Below the pieces are notes generated by a model that saw only the letters and a list, made by a program, of their open reading frames with translations, was not told the origin of the DNA and searched no databases. The position numbers and the translations under genes are program-made. From Bimuria novae-zelandiae CBS 107.79 (Eukaryota > Ascomycota > Dothideomycetes > Pleosporales > Didymosphaeriaceae), in assembly GCA_010015655.1 (NCBI GenBank), contig ML976667.1, forward strand, positions 685,941-749,940: a stretch of DNA of 64,000 nucleotides, in the 5' to 3' direction. This document shows positions 11,230 through 22,071 of the stretch, piece by piece. Numbering within the stretch: position 1 is the first letter of the stretch; every line of letters begins with the position of its first letter.

Positions 11230-14042
11230 TCATATGATATTCGCAATACTGATTCGGCTCGCATCGGAAGGAGTGCTCGGCAGCTTCAGCGAAGAAGCAG
11301 TGGGCGCGTCGGCCGCCAGCTGCACTCTCTTCACTGGATTGTGAGGCGGAGGGTAATATGTTGATGATGGTCCCTGTGCCAGTCTCGGCGCAATCCGTTT
11401 TTGTGGGTCCACCAATGTCTTTATAGCATACTCCACTGCTCCCCACCCAGGCCAGTCGCTTGTTGTAGCCTCCGGAGCGTCTGGACCAGGTCGTATAGGC
11501 AGTCCGCCTTGCACAAATTCGTTCGTTCCGCTCGGCTGCATGGCGGGATACGTCGCTGCGTTTGGAGAGGTTGCCGTGCTAGTAGCACCCCACGCCCACG
11601 AGTGCTCCAACTCACTCTGTAAATCGCCGCTAGCATAAGCCAGTATTTCTTCATCATGTACAAGATGATACATGTTCTCGGCCCCTTGGCGGTTGCGTTC
11701 AGCAAGCTGCTCTAGAAAGAAAAGTGTGTTCTTTCCGCACGCTGTGTTGATCTTCCTCATATCTCTAATGGCTGCTAATGCTCTTACGCATGTGAGAGCA
11801 GATTGGTAGTCTTTTTGCAAGCACAGTACTAGAATGCACCTCCAAAAGTGGATACAAATGAAATTACTCGCAATACGTCTCATGCAATCCCTGTCCGACT
11901 CGACCGTCTGTAGGGTCCTCTGGATCGCCTTCGCCGTGTCGCGTGCGACATGTACGCAACTATTCAGCGCTTCCACTCGGCTTTCTGGTGGACATATTGG
12001 CGAGAGGTTGCGTCTGTACAGTTGGAATCGCGCCAAATGGAGTGTGATAATTGGCAGCAGTGCCGTAGATTCCAGACGGGCCTCCGAGTCGGGCCGGAAC
12101 GACTCTGGAAGCTGAGATAAAACCGACTGGATTTGGTTCTCATGAGCCCTCAACTCCGGAAATTCGATCCTACTTGACTTCAAGGTGTTGTGTATCCCGG
12201 AGAAGAGTCTTGCAATACGAACGATCGCTACGAATGGATACTCTGGAATGTTGTGAGGATGCGACACGGCTTGCGAGCCAATGTAGCGGTCATGAATCGG
12301 CGATGGCAACAAATCGTCGCAGTCTGCATCATTGATTATGAGCGGTAGATTAGTAACAAATGATGTTATCCTGTTCCGCGTCAGCGATCGCCAACTCCGA
12401 CAAGGGTATTCCACGTACCTATCTTGCACGTAGATTGCCCACCAGACCCGTCTTCGCATCTCAACTTCATCGGAACGTTGTGCCGGATCTGAATAATTCA
12501 GTGAGAGAGTCTGGGCAACTCTAGCCGCACAGGCAAACCACACTGAACCCGCTGATTTCATATTGTTCTCCGTCGCATAGAGACCAAGGAGGAAGAGAAG
12601 GCGTGCGTGGACAATGTTCGGATCCTGTGGCCAAGGAGTCATGGCTTGCGACGCAATGTCGTAGAACTCCATACCGCCGTTGTGCCCATACGGTGTGGCT
12701 GCAATATTAAGACAACCGCAGGCAAGCACTGCGAAGTACATGCTGACCCATTCTCTTGACATCCCCGTAAAGCTTCTACTAGTATATACCTGGTCGACTT
12801 CGCTTTGAAACGTGGGCCAGTGCAACACTGGACAGATTTCGTGCGTCGTATCTAGATACGACCGAGATATGTGGGCGAAATCTGCCCGCGGGGGCAGGTC
12901 CGGGAATCTGTCTGCCAACTCTGTAGAACCAACGCCCTGATGAATTTTCGGGGTTTGAAATATGCCTGCGGAGTGTGTTCGGATGTTATCGCGGACGTTA
13001 TCGAACTCTGGCATTGGTGGTGCTGGAATCCGTCTGCCTGAAGCAAATAGTGGTGGTCTCTGCTCTCTTGGGTTCCTAGAAAAATGAGGTTCCAACTCCA
13101 TGCTGTCCTGACCTCCCATCCTGGTTAATAGCTGCTGTCTTTCTTGCTGTAGCTCAGCTATTTGGCTCTGCAGATCTTGGACTTGTCTTCACTATGGTAA
13201 GCGACCGGACTTCCAGCGAAATGTGAGTTCGCTTACTTGATCGAGGACATCCGACGGTTTGTATCCTTCGTAAACTGACATTTATGGTTTCTACTAGAGC
13301 ATTCAGAGCATGCGGTGGTTTCAGTTGCATCGCACTGTATGCTGGTCAGCAAACTCCATGAAGCTAAGCAGTCACGGAAGTAGAAGCCATCCTTGGACAG
13401 ACGCTCGTCTCTCTGAAGCCAATGACCTTCGCGACACCGTCTTCACGGTGCTGCTACGGATGTTTCACTGTAGGAACGACGTTCAGAATAAGGTATAGGT
13501 TGTTGCCCGGTACAATTCCATCCATTCCCAATTTGTGTGCAAGAGGGCGGTCAATCGTCTAAAGTGCAAGGTTTAAACTAACTCACCTTGACTTTACGTT
13601 CCCGGCAAGCATCGCACGACGGGTCCTTTCGTCTTTGTCGGTACGCTCGCTTTTGCGTGTTAAGATTTGCGGAGATGTGGGCCGTCGGAGAGATCATCAA
13701 GCCGGAGTGATCGTTTGCTGAGCTTTCTGGCAACCCACCCGATGCTGTACTTGGCGAAGTGGAATGGCTGTATGAGGTAGCGCCGTATTCTCCAGGGGAG
13801 CGTGACTGTGGCTGGGGTAACGCGGGAGCAAGAGCAGGCGTGCGCGTTGCAAGCGGAGCTCCTGTGAATGGGGTGGGAGGATGTATCATCATCCCTCCGG
13901 GTGATCCGCCCAGTGACCTTGATGGAGATTCTTGTATAGTAATCGAAGACGAGTGGTCCGGATGTCGTGAATGCGCGCTCGACCCGGGAGGATTCATGGC
14001 GTTCGGCTCAATATCTGTGGAGTGACGAGCGAGTGTGGGCAC
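11230..14042 (-). CDS. Zn2Cys6 transcription factor with fungal-specific regulatory domain
   Basis: Predicted nuclear regulator, 820 residues. Model: complement(11230..12370, 12419..13186, 13237..13334, 13587..14042), all phases closing. Exon 1 is a Ser/Pro-rich N-terminus ending in [14 protein letters not shown]. Exon 2 completes the binuclear zinc cluster with [19 protein letters not shown], so the six cysteines are split across an intron. Exon 3 begins with a short coiled coil ([19 protein letters not shown]), then the fungal_trans region with [25 protein letters not shown] and [13 protein letters not shown]. The third intron (12371-12418, 48 nt) is a multiple of three with no stop, so it can be missed; removing it restores [12 protein letters not shown]. 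Target genes cannot be inferred; no pathway cluster is adjacent. Confidence 0.9.
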
Positions 14043-15794
14043 GAATCCGTTCGGTAGCAGCCGAGACCAGTCGCCACCCCAAGTAGTATAATTCAGCTAT
14101 GCGGACCTCGGGCATTTGACGTGCCCCAAGAGAACCAATAGACCGGGGCAGCTCAGTACACAACGCTAGCTCAAGCCCAGTTCGGCTCGAAGGTCAGACG
14201 TAGCTTCGGGACCAGGCTGACAAAGTTAAGGACAGCTAAAATAAAAACGACGGGTGGTGGGAGGGCCCAGACTAGGCAGAAGAGGAGCTGGGTCGCCAGG
14301 TGACTGCCCGGCAGGTGCAAGCCGTGCTTTGCCACACGGCGAAGGGGGCACAGTGCAAAAGCTACACTGGAAAGGCTGCTCCAGTCCCCACTGTGCGGTT
14401 GGGCCCTGTAACTCAACGACTACCACCAAACAGCAGCCTCAGGGGACTGATGTGCACTTGGATGGGGAATTCTGTGACGCTCCGAATCCAGGTGATCTAT
14501 AGGCTTAAGAACAAGGCCGTAACAGGCTGGACAGTCAATCAGACAAAAAGTTGCCCGTATCATCCCTCAAGTGACGTTACGCCAAATGATCAGCTTCGGG
14601 TCTGCGTACTTTGCAGTGTCCGCCTAGAGTATTCTGTGAGATGCACAAATAGCAGGGTCCGCTCGCCACCGTACCTTTCGATATTGGACAGTTTGTACGC
14701 GGCGGAGTTGTGGCTTCGACGCGGCAAACAATGCAGCAATTGGAAGATTCAAAGAGGCCAACCGGCCATTTTAGATGCCGGGGTCCCGCGTCTGCGAAAC
14801 GAAATGTTTGTCAAAGACTCGAGTAGGAATGAATGTATTAGGTACGCACGGAAATGCTGGGCCTGGTCCAATAGGTAGTAGCAGCATGGGGCAACGCCAC
14901 ATGGGAAATGTGAGTATCTGCGCCGCGACGAATAGGCGTTGCCCATGCCACAGACTTACGCGTTATGGCGGTGTAATAGGCGTGGCATGAAGGCAAGGCT
15001 ACCAATTGGACTAACAGTGCCATACTTTCCTAGCGTTGTCGGATGTAGATCCGGTGGCTAGGTGCGTTGGATGCATGGCAACATTTCTCGGCTTCTGACA
15101 TGCGTGGTGCATTTTCCTGAAAGGAACCTAATCTGGTTCCGAAACAACGATCACAGAGCGGTCATTCCCAGAATGTGCTGCTCACATCCGATCTAGCGAG
15201 TTACTGCTGCAAGGGCCACGCTACAAGCAGCAGGTGACGAGAAACCATCTCGCCAAATGTCTGTGCGAATCAGTACTAGGTGCTGGGGGCGTTTTCATTT
15301 CCGGGCTAGAGGAGGGTTGTGGCTTGGCTAGCGATGCAGTACGTATGGCTGGTGTAAGGAGTCGTTTCCAAATAAAGGGTTCTAGAATCCACGCGAGAGG
15401 TGCATGCTAAGCGTACCACAAGCTGCACCATGTCCCCGTGACGGCAGCGTGTTGAGAGCAAATTTTCGACGCACGGCATGTCGAGACCACCCCAGGTACC
15501 GTCCCCTTTAGCGGTTCCGATTTGCTGGTGCCTCGAGTCGGAGAGAACGTGGGAGGCGAAATTCTGTCAATCGACATGTCGCCGAAGCGTTTGTACCCCT
15601 CACTGGCAGGTTCAAGGCGGAAAGAATCCTGTCAATCCGCAGCGCACGCCCTCACAAGCGCTGATCCTAAGTCTCGGCTAACTATGTAGATTTGTGTGCG
15701 ATTTTTGATTCTTGGCGTTGTTGACATGAATTCTGGGTCGTGCCCGAAGAAGTGGAAGCCTCCCCCATTATCAGTACGTCCATGGTTGCGCGTG
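14043..15794. other. intergenic, nothing recognised
   Basis: 1.75 kb between the Zn2Cys6 gene start and the Tc1-like element. It includes that gene's promoter. A 192-codon frame at 14300-14878 (+) has no recognisable domain or fungal splice pattern and I do not call it a gene. Confidence 0.5.
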
Positions 15795-15796
15795 TA

Positions 15797-17113
15797 CTGT
15801 GGTATCAGGCAAAAGTGAGGTGAGTGGCCCGCGCACAGCAGGGATGCCTGACTCGATACAAAACGGACGCCACTAAACAGAAATACCATTAGCTCTATGT
15901 AATTTATATGATAATGCTTGTACCTCTGTCGTGTGCTGTCTACTACAACATTACTACAATGTCTCCCCTATTAACACTAACTCGTCGATACCTTACTCGC
16001 GATTAACGCCTCTAGATACGCACCTTACGTCTAGCTAAGCATATTTACCTATTTATTACTAACCTTTTTAAGGTCTTAGAAAAATAAGTTACCTACGTAA
16101 TTACTAGCGCACGCGTTACGCTAAAGAAGCGTACTAATTATTTACCTTTTTTTATAAATAAATAAGTAGACTAGCTTAAAGAATTTATTAAATTCTTTTA
16201 AAAGGGGAGGTAGATAAGTTTCCTACGCCTTATAAAGGGTCCCTTTACTTACTAGGGCGTTAGTAAATACGTAATTTAAAATATTTTATAAAGTAGGGGG
16301 TATACTTGCCACGTTACTTTTACTAAGCCTCCTCTTACTAAGAAGAATTATTAGCTACGCCTCGCGTAGGCAAAAGCTTACGCTAACTAGTCTCTTTAGT
16401 AGTAGTATATAATCCTCTAAAGCGACGAAACTTAGGTGACTAGTAACTAGTATTATAAGAAGTAGGTTACTAGGCGCCCTAAAAAAGAATTAGATCCCTT
16501 CTATATTATTAAGAAACTACGTAAAAAGCGTAGCTAGATGTTCTGGGGTTACTTCTTAGGTACAACGAAAGGGCCGTTAGTGTTCTAAAAGAAGAAATAA
16601 AAGAGTATTAATAAGGAAAGCTATTATAAGAGAGTTATACCTCTTATTCACGGATAGCTACGCCTTAATCTATATTTTTAATTTATATAAGATAGCGCTC
16701 CTAGGCACGCTGCTACTTATATAATTAAAAAGCTTTAATTAAGAGGAATTTACCTTATCTTTTAGCTAGCGTTCTCGCTAGATCTTAACCTAATTAAGGC
16801 AGTGTAGAATAAGATAAAGGACTATATTAAGTAGTATTATCTTAATCTACCTAGGGGTAAGCAGCGTATATATAGCTAGCTACGTAATATTATACAGGAA
16901 GCGTAGGACTTAATTAAAAGTAAAGTATTTAGGGAGCTTGTTAAGAGCATGCTAGCTAGATGCCAGGCTGTAATTAATGCGAAAGGTGGTCACACTAGGT
17001 ACTGAAATTTATACATAAAAGAGGACAAGCGTGCGAAATTTACATGGCTCGGCATCTTGGCGACACCCCTGTTGTGCGCGGGCCACTCACCTCACTTTTG
17101 CCTGATACCACAG
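15797..17113 (+). mobile_element. Tc1/mariner-type element, RIP-mutated, full length
   Basis: Inverted ends of 47 bp (15797-15843 and 17067-17113, starting ctgtggtatcaggcaaaag) match with a single difference and are flanked by TA (15795-15796, 17114-17115), the Tc1/mariner target duplication. The 1.2-kb interior is AT-rich. Read on the plus strand, with TAG/TAA taken as mutated sense codons, it keeps the layout of a fungal Tc1-like transposase: an N-terminal helix-turn-helix region, a GWMFWG-type stretch degraded at about 16540, and a terminal ARCQAVINAKGGHTRY-like end at about 16960-17000. Many premature stops make it inactive. The TIR stretches have escaped most of the mutation. Confidence 0.85.
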
Positions 17114-17115
17114 TA

Positions 17116-18334
17116 GACCGTGACGTTTGGTGGCTTGAATAGTGCGATCGTCACGACCTCGGCCACTCTGCTCCATCACTCGTCCGAGAGGAACTGTTAA
17201 GATTGCGCACGCGAGTCCCGTCGGATGCACGAGACAGGTACAACGTCAAATTCAATAGTTGACAGCAGCTACGGAGCTACCTAAGTACTTGACGTTTTTC
17301 GTTGCACACAGGAGCAGGCCTAAGCGAGGCGACAGCAGACAACTGAAGTAGGAACACGGCGAGAGATAGGATAAATCTGCGGAGTACTAAGCCGATGGAC
17401 ACTCACCGCATCGCATGGTCCCCACCCAGTGGCAGATCAATGCTCTCGTTCCGAAGGCTGGACACCTGTCTGTCTGTGCGGCAACGCCCTATAACCTCAG
17501 TCAGCGCGTACCTCGAGAAAGGTCGCTGAAACTGAGATCTGCCCCGCTAAGCTTGGTTGCAACTTCCGGTTACTTCCGTGCCGCCTAAGATTTCATGCCG
17601 GCGAGAATTTGGAAAACCCTCACTATGGTGCCTACAGCGCCGATCCCCAAGGCAAGCCCGAGATGTGCGGAATACGCGCGGGACCCTTGAAACCTCCCTG
17701 GACGTGGCTGACTAGATAAATAGGGTGGCGATCAAACAGTCAAGGCCTTGTTGTGTCGATCGTCTTTGGGATGCCAGGGGCCGTTAAGTCCACCACTCCG
17801 ATATTCACTACTCCATCGTGACGAGCCATTATCGGCAGTGAACGGTGCGGGTAGGGCAAATAATGACAATGCGGGATAACCCCAACAGTCTGCAAGCCTC
17901 ATTCCCAGGTCGTGCCTTCTCCTGTACGAGTAGGTGGAAGGCGATCGTTACCACCTCCGTCCCCTTGACCGCTTTCAGTGCAGATATCCCCAGCCAATCA
18001 GCTTTCCCGGAGTTGCAGACTCTACGCGTTGACACTCGATCCTACCTTCGACTTTATTTAGCTTTCACCGTAACAACCGTACCAGAAGGTTTGAAATGTT
18101 AGTGAGTCAGCACTGTGGTCATTGTGGCCCCTCTAGCACGTGGCATCTAGGTTGACCCATGTAATTTTTCTCCCACCTCCACAACCTCCATTTCAGAGCA
18201 TCATGGCGTCGGCAGGCTCCGATGAAGTTTTTTTTGCGTACCAGCGCCGTCCTCGGACAATCGTTTTCGCAGACGGCTGCTTAGTGCACAATGGCGAACA
18301 ATTACCAGCGTGACTACATTCACCACCATCGAAA
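17116..18334. other. intergenic, promoter side of adenine deaminase
   Basis: Normal GC content resumes abruptly at the right TIR. No gene, repeat or RNA recognised; the last few hundred bases are the probable promoter of the downstream gene. Confidence 0.55.
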
Positions 18335-19402
18335 ATGTCTGGACCGTCATTCCGCGACTTCCTGAGGTGCCTTCCGAAATGCGAACACCACATGCACCTG
18401 GAAGGTGCTTTGACACCTCACGTTCTCTTCGTACTCGCCGAAAAGAATAACGTTACCCTGCCACAGGATGACGAGGCTTTCAAATCCCCCGAGGCGCTTC
18501 TCGAGCGCTACCAGAGATTTACATCTCTCGATGACTTCCTCCATTACTACTACATTGGCATGTCCGCCCTAGTGGCCGCCGCGGATTTCGAAGCCCTAGC
18601 TTGGGACTACTTCCAACATGCGTCGTCAGACGGCGTCGCACACGCTGAAGTCTTCTTCGATCCTCAAGCGCACACTTCGCGCGGCATCAAGTACACGACA
18701 GTGTTGGAGGGTTTCGACACAGCCTGCAAGCGCGCAGAGAAAGAGCTTGGAATCACTACGATCCTGACGTCTTGCTTCCTGCGGCATCTGCCACCGAAAG
18801 ACTGCCTCGAGCTCTTCGAAGACGAGGACCTGCAGGAGAGCTACAAGAGCGGCGTTGTTCGTGCGATTGGGCTAGACAGCAGCGAGAAGCCCTTTCCTCC
18901 TGAGAACTTCACCGAGCTGTACACCAAGGCGAAAGCGCTGGGACTCAATCTTACCGCGCACGCTGGCGAAGAGGGCCCCGCATCGTACATTTCCAGCGCA
19001 CTGCATAATCTCGGCGTCACGCGCATCGACCATGGCATCAAGCTCGTTGATGACCAGCAGCTTCTCGAGAAGATTGCTGCCGAGAAGACCATGCTCACTG
19101 TGTGTCCACTGAGCAACGTGGTGCTTCGTTGCGTGAACACGATCAAAGACGTGCCGATCCGGAAGCTGCTGGACGCGGGCGTCCAGTTCAGCATCAACAG
19201 CGACGACCCAGCCTACTTTGGCGGTTACATACTAGATAACTACGTCGCCGTGCACGACGCTTTCAAGCTGAGCGTACAAGAATGGGAGGGCGTCGTCAGA
19301 GCGGGCATAAAAGGAAGTTGGTGCGACGACGACCGGAAAGCGGAGCTACTGCAGCGCCTGCAACACGTCGTCGAGGAATGGAAGGGTAAACTCGAAAATT
19401 AA
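18335..19402 (+). CDS. AAH1: adenine deaminase
   Basis: Zinc hydrolase that deaminates adenine to hypoxanthine in purine salvage; 355 residues, close to the yeast Aah1 length, no intron. It belongs to the adenosine/AMP deaminase superfamily. Visible are the zinc-binding HMHLEG (residues 19-24), FFDPQAH, TAHAGEEG with the catalytic Glu, TRIDHGIKL, and the metal/substrate SINSDDPAYFGGY. The short length and the FFDPQAH / SDDPAYFGG forms fit the fungal adenine-specific branch better than adenosine deaminases, but substrate choice is an inference. The first ATG of the frame at 18335 lies 12 residues before the zinc motif region, as in the family. Confidence 0.93.
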   Translation: MSGPSFRDFLRCLPKCEHHMHLEGALTPHVLFVLAEKNNVTLPQDDEAFKSPEALLERYQRFTSLDDFLHYYYIGMSALVAAADFEALAWDYFQHASSDGVAHAEVFFDPQAHTSRGIKYTTVLEGFDTACKRAEKELGITTILTSCFLRHLPPKDCLELFEDEDLQESYKSGVVRAIGLDSSEKPFPPENFTELYTKAKALGLNLTAHAGEEGPASYISSALHNLGVTRIDHGIKLVDDQQLLEKIAAEKTMLTVCPLSNVVLRCVNTIKDVPIRKLLDAGVQFSINSDDPAYFGGYILDNYVAVHDAFKLSVQEWEGVVRAGIKGSWCDDDRKAELLQRLQHVVEEWKGKLEN

Positions 19403-19984
19403 GTGCAAAATTCGAGTGTCTGGTGTGTGGGTGGTTTTGGCCGCCCCGCAGTGGAGCTAGTAGTGCTGTGGCCATCGTATCGTTGCCGATCATAGATCAT
19501 AGAGAAAAGTACTATACCCAAGATTCGAATAGACAAATATCGTTTCACTCGATCTCCACATTCACCTTTTGGTCATCACATACGCCCTACTGAGTTTCCT
19601 CAATGCGTTCTCACCGGATCACCACGAGATGACTAATTTGGCAAGCTCGATATGAAGTCTCATGCATGTAATAAGAACCGTGGAAATAATGGTGGTGTAC
19701 CACAATGCAGAAGCTTGAGACCTTTGCAGCTACGCATCAGTAGACAGACTGAATGCTGTCGACGCTGCTCAGAGGACGTATAGCCGACCGTATTCTGTTA
19801 TGATAGACAATGCAGATTCTAATTAATCCAAGAAGGTGACCTCACATTAACAAGTGTTGATGCAAGTAAATGTCTTCGCTCGCGGTGCTATGCCCCAACA
19901 TATACGTACACTATTGTACACATCGACCATTTCTATCATACATGCTTCGCGTAGTATAAAATCCCTCAGTCGATGGAGGACTCT
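19403..19984. other. intergenic between convergent genes
   Basis: 582 bp shared 3' flank of adenine deaminase (+) and phosphatidylserine decarboxylase (-). No further feature seen. Confidence 0.6.
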
Positions 19985-21689
19985 CTATTGCACCTGGTCT
20001 ACATATCCCAAGCTCTCACCTACCTTGACACGCTGATTTTGCTCAATACTCCACCTGAATCCTCCCCTCCTCTCGCCTTGGTAGCCTTCATCCAGACTCG
20101 GCCGCAGGCCCTTCGGTGCCTCAAACACCAACACAATGGTGCTTCCTAGCTGGAAGCCACCCATCTCTTCGCCTCTCTTCAACGCGTGGCCTCCAAGTAC
20201 TGCACTCGCGTTGGCGTATGTGGCTTCGGCGAAGCCAGAGTATGGTTCACCACGGGCTGCCGCTTCTTCCGCTGCGCGATCGGCGGCCGTATCGGTGGTC
20301 AGAGAATTGGTTCGCAGTTCGCGATCGAAGTTGATCTTGATAGAGCCGACGTTTGTCGCGCCAACGGGGGTGTAGGAGAAGAAACCCCATCTCCAGCGGC
20401 CGAGGAGCACGACACGCTCGTTCAGGGTGAAGAGACCAGGTAGAGTGCGCTGAAGGTATGGGGATACGCTGAAAAGCTCACCAGCGAAGTGACGACGAGA
20501 TTCGACGACCCACGACACCGGTGAGTGGAAGCGATGGTAGTCTCCAGGTGCCAGGTAGATGACGCAGTAATATAGCGCAGTGGGTGTCTTGATCGTATTT
20601 CCAGGAGCCCACCAAGGTGAATTGGATTCGCTCAAGGCTAAGTCTGCGCGTGCTTCAGCCTCGGATGAAGGCTGCGAAGAGGTAGACTGGTCGGTGGGCA
20701 TCTCGGTAGGCTTTCCATCTTTTGGCCAGGGGCCCGAGAAAATGTTAGGAAGAGTGTACGAGATGCCGTTGATATTGGCAAACTCTTCGTCCGCACGCAT
20801 GACGTCGTCCTCCCCTACTTTGGTGTGCTTATCACTGGCCTGTTCTCGGTGATCCAAGCATGGCGGTGTCGGCTTCGTCGGACGAGTAGATCCCAGCAAA
20901 GCATCTAGACTATATGTCACGCCTTTGATCTGTTCGACCTCGCCGTGCTCGATGGTTCCGTATTGGATGACTTTGCCATCTGCGGGCGAGAGGACGGCAT
21001 TCGGGTTGGGGTCTAGAGGGCGCACGCCGGGCTTGAGTGTTCGGTAGAAGAAGGCAGCGAGGTTGGGGTACACGTGTAGATCAGGCTCTGCCACTTCCTC
21101 AAGGCTGCTAGTTGTTAGCGGCCGCCGTGATGCGCCATCTGATATCTTACTTGACGCCGAAGATGAAAGAGTAGAGCTTGAAGCCTGGTACACGGAGATA
21201 GTACGGGATATCGATCTCGTTGAAGCGACCCCAAAGCCGTGATAAGGCCTTCAGTGGCAGCGTAGACATGATCTGGACAGTCCTGGACGCATGAGCGATG
21301 CGCACCACTACGAGACCGGCTACAACCTACCAGGGCCCGCTCGGTCGTATCCTTTCGCGCTTCTTCGGCCGGCCGTGCTGGTCCACGACGGTTTCGGTGT
21401 CATCGCCTCCGTTTCGCTGGGTATGGGTTTCCCTCCGTTGTATGCGGTACAGCTGCCACACTCCGAGGAAGCCTACGCCGAGCGCAATTGGAATGGGTTC
21501 CCATTTTATCTTGGTGTTCTTCAAGGCAGAGTTAAGCCGTGACCTAAACGACTCTTTTCTGTGAAAGCGCTGGTCGAAGCATGGTCTAGATGAGGAGAAG
21601 GGGCGCGACGGGAGGCGTGTATGCGCAGGACGAGGATGGCGCGCGCGGACGACAGCCTGAAGGAGCTGGCAGGCGCGTATCGAAGCCAT
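19985..21689 (-). CDS. PSD1: phosphatidylserine decarboxylase, mitochondrial type
   Basis: Converts phosphatidylserine to phosphatidylethanolamine at the inner mitochondrial membrane. Model: complement(19985..21107, 21151..21282, 21331..21689), 537 residues, phases closing. The start at 21689 gives an Arg/Ser-rich presequence (MASIRACQLLQ... RPFSSSRPCF), followed by a hydrophobic segment IPIALGVGFLGVWQLY that would be the single membrane anchor. The catalytic part shows SPADGKV, YHRFHSPVSW and the autocatalytic cleavage site GGFQLGSTIVLVF, where cleavage before Ser yields the pyruvoyl group. About 90 residues of low-complexity insert separate SLDALLG from NSPWWAPG. An upstream in-frame ATG exists at 21815, but the later one fits a targeting peptide better. 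Confidence 0.93.
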
Positions 21690-22071
21690 TGCTACTCCAT
21701 GGGGGGATACAGAAACTGGCGATAATAGTATAAATTCCAGTAAGTCGAGGGATGATGGAGCACAAGTTCTTTTTCTGAGGCCAATGACGTACCTCGGCAC
21801 TCCTTGGCGGTGCACGATCGTCTCGCAGAGCTGTTGTAAGGCTGCGCTGACTTTCTCTCACTCTGCGCGATATGGCCAGATTGACGATATAGCACTGAAC
21901 GGGTGATAGGGTCGTGCGCACCTTCCCCGCCGCCTGCCCTCCGCCTGCCCGCGCCGACGTTTGGGTGGCTTCTTCTTCTTCCCCGAGCTTCTACGCTCTA
22001 CTCTAAGCGCAACGTAGCCAGACGCGCCCGCCCACTCCCGCGCTCTCCACTCCACCTAACCGCTCGCTACC
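21690..22071. promoter_or_regulatory. shared divergent promoter region
   Basis: 382 bp separate the divergent starts of PSD1 (-) and the ubiquitin-like membrane protein gene (+), so both promoters must lie here. Pyrimidine-rich tracts precede the plus-strand ATG. No specific factor site is claimed. Confidence 0.6.

Noticed and set aside
14300..14878. 192-codon open frame on the plus strand
   Set aside because: No domain, no fungal splice context, amino acid composition like random GC-rich translation, and overlapping frames on both strands.
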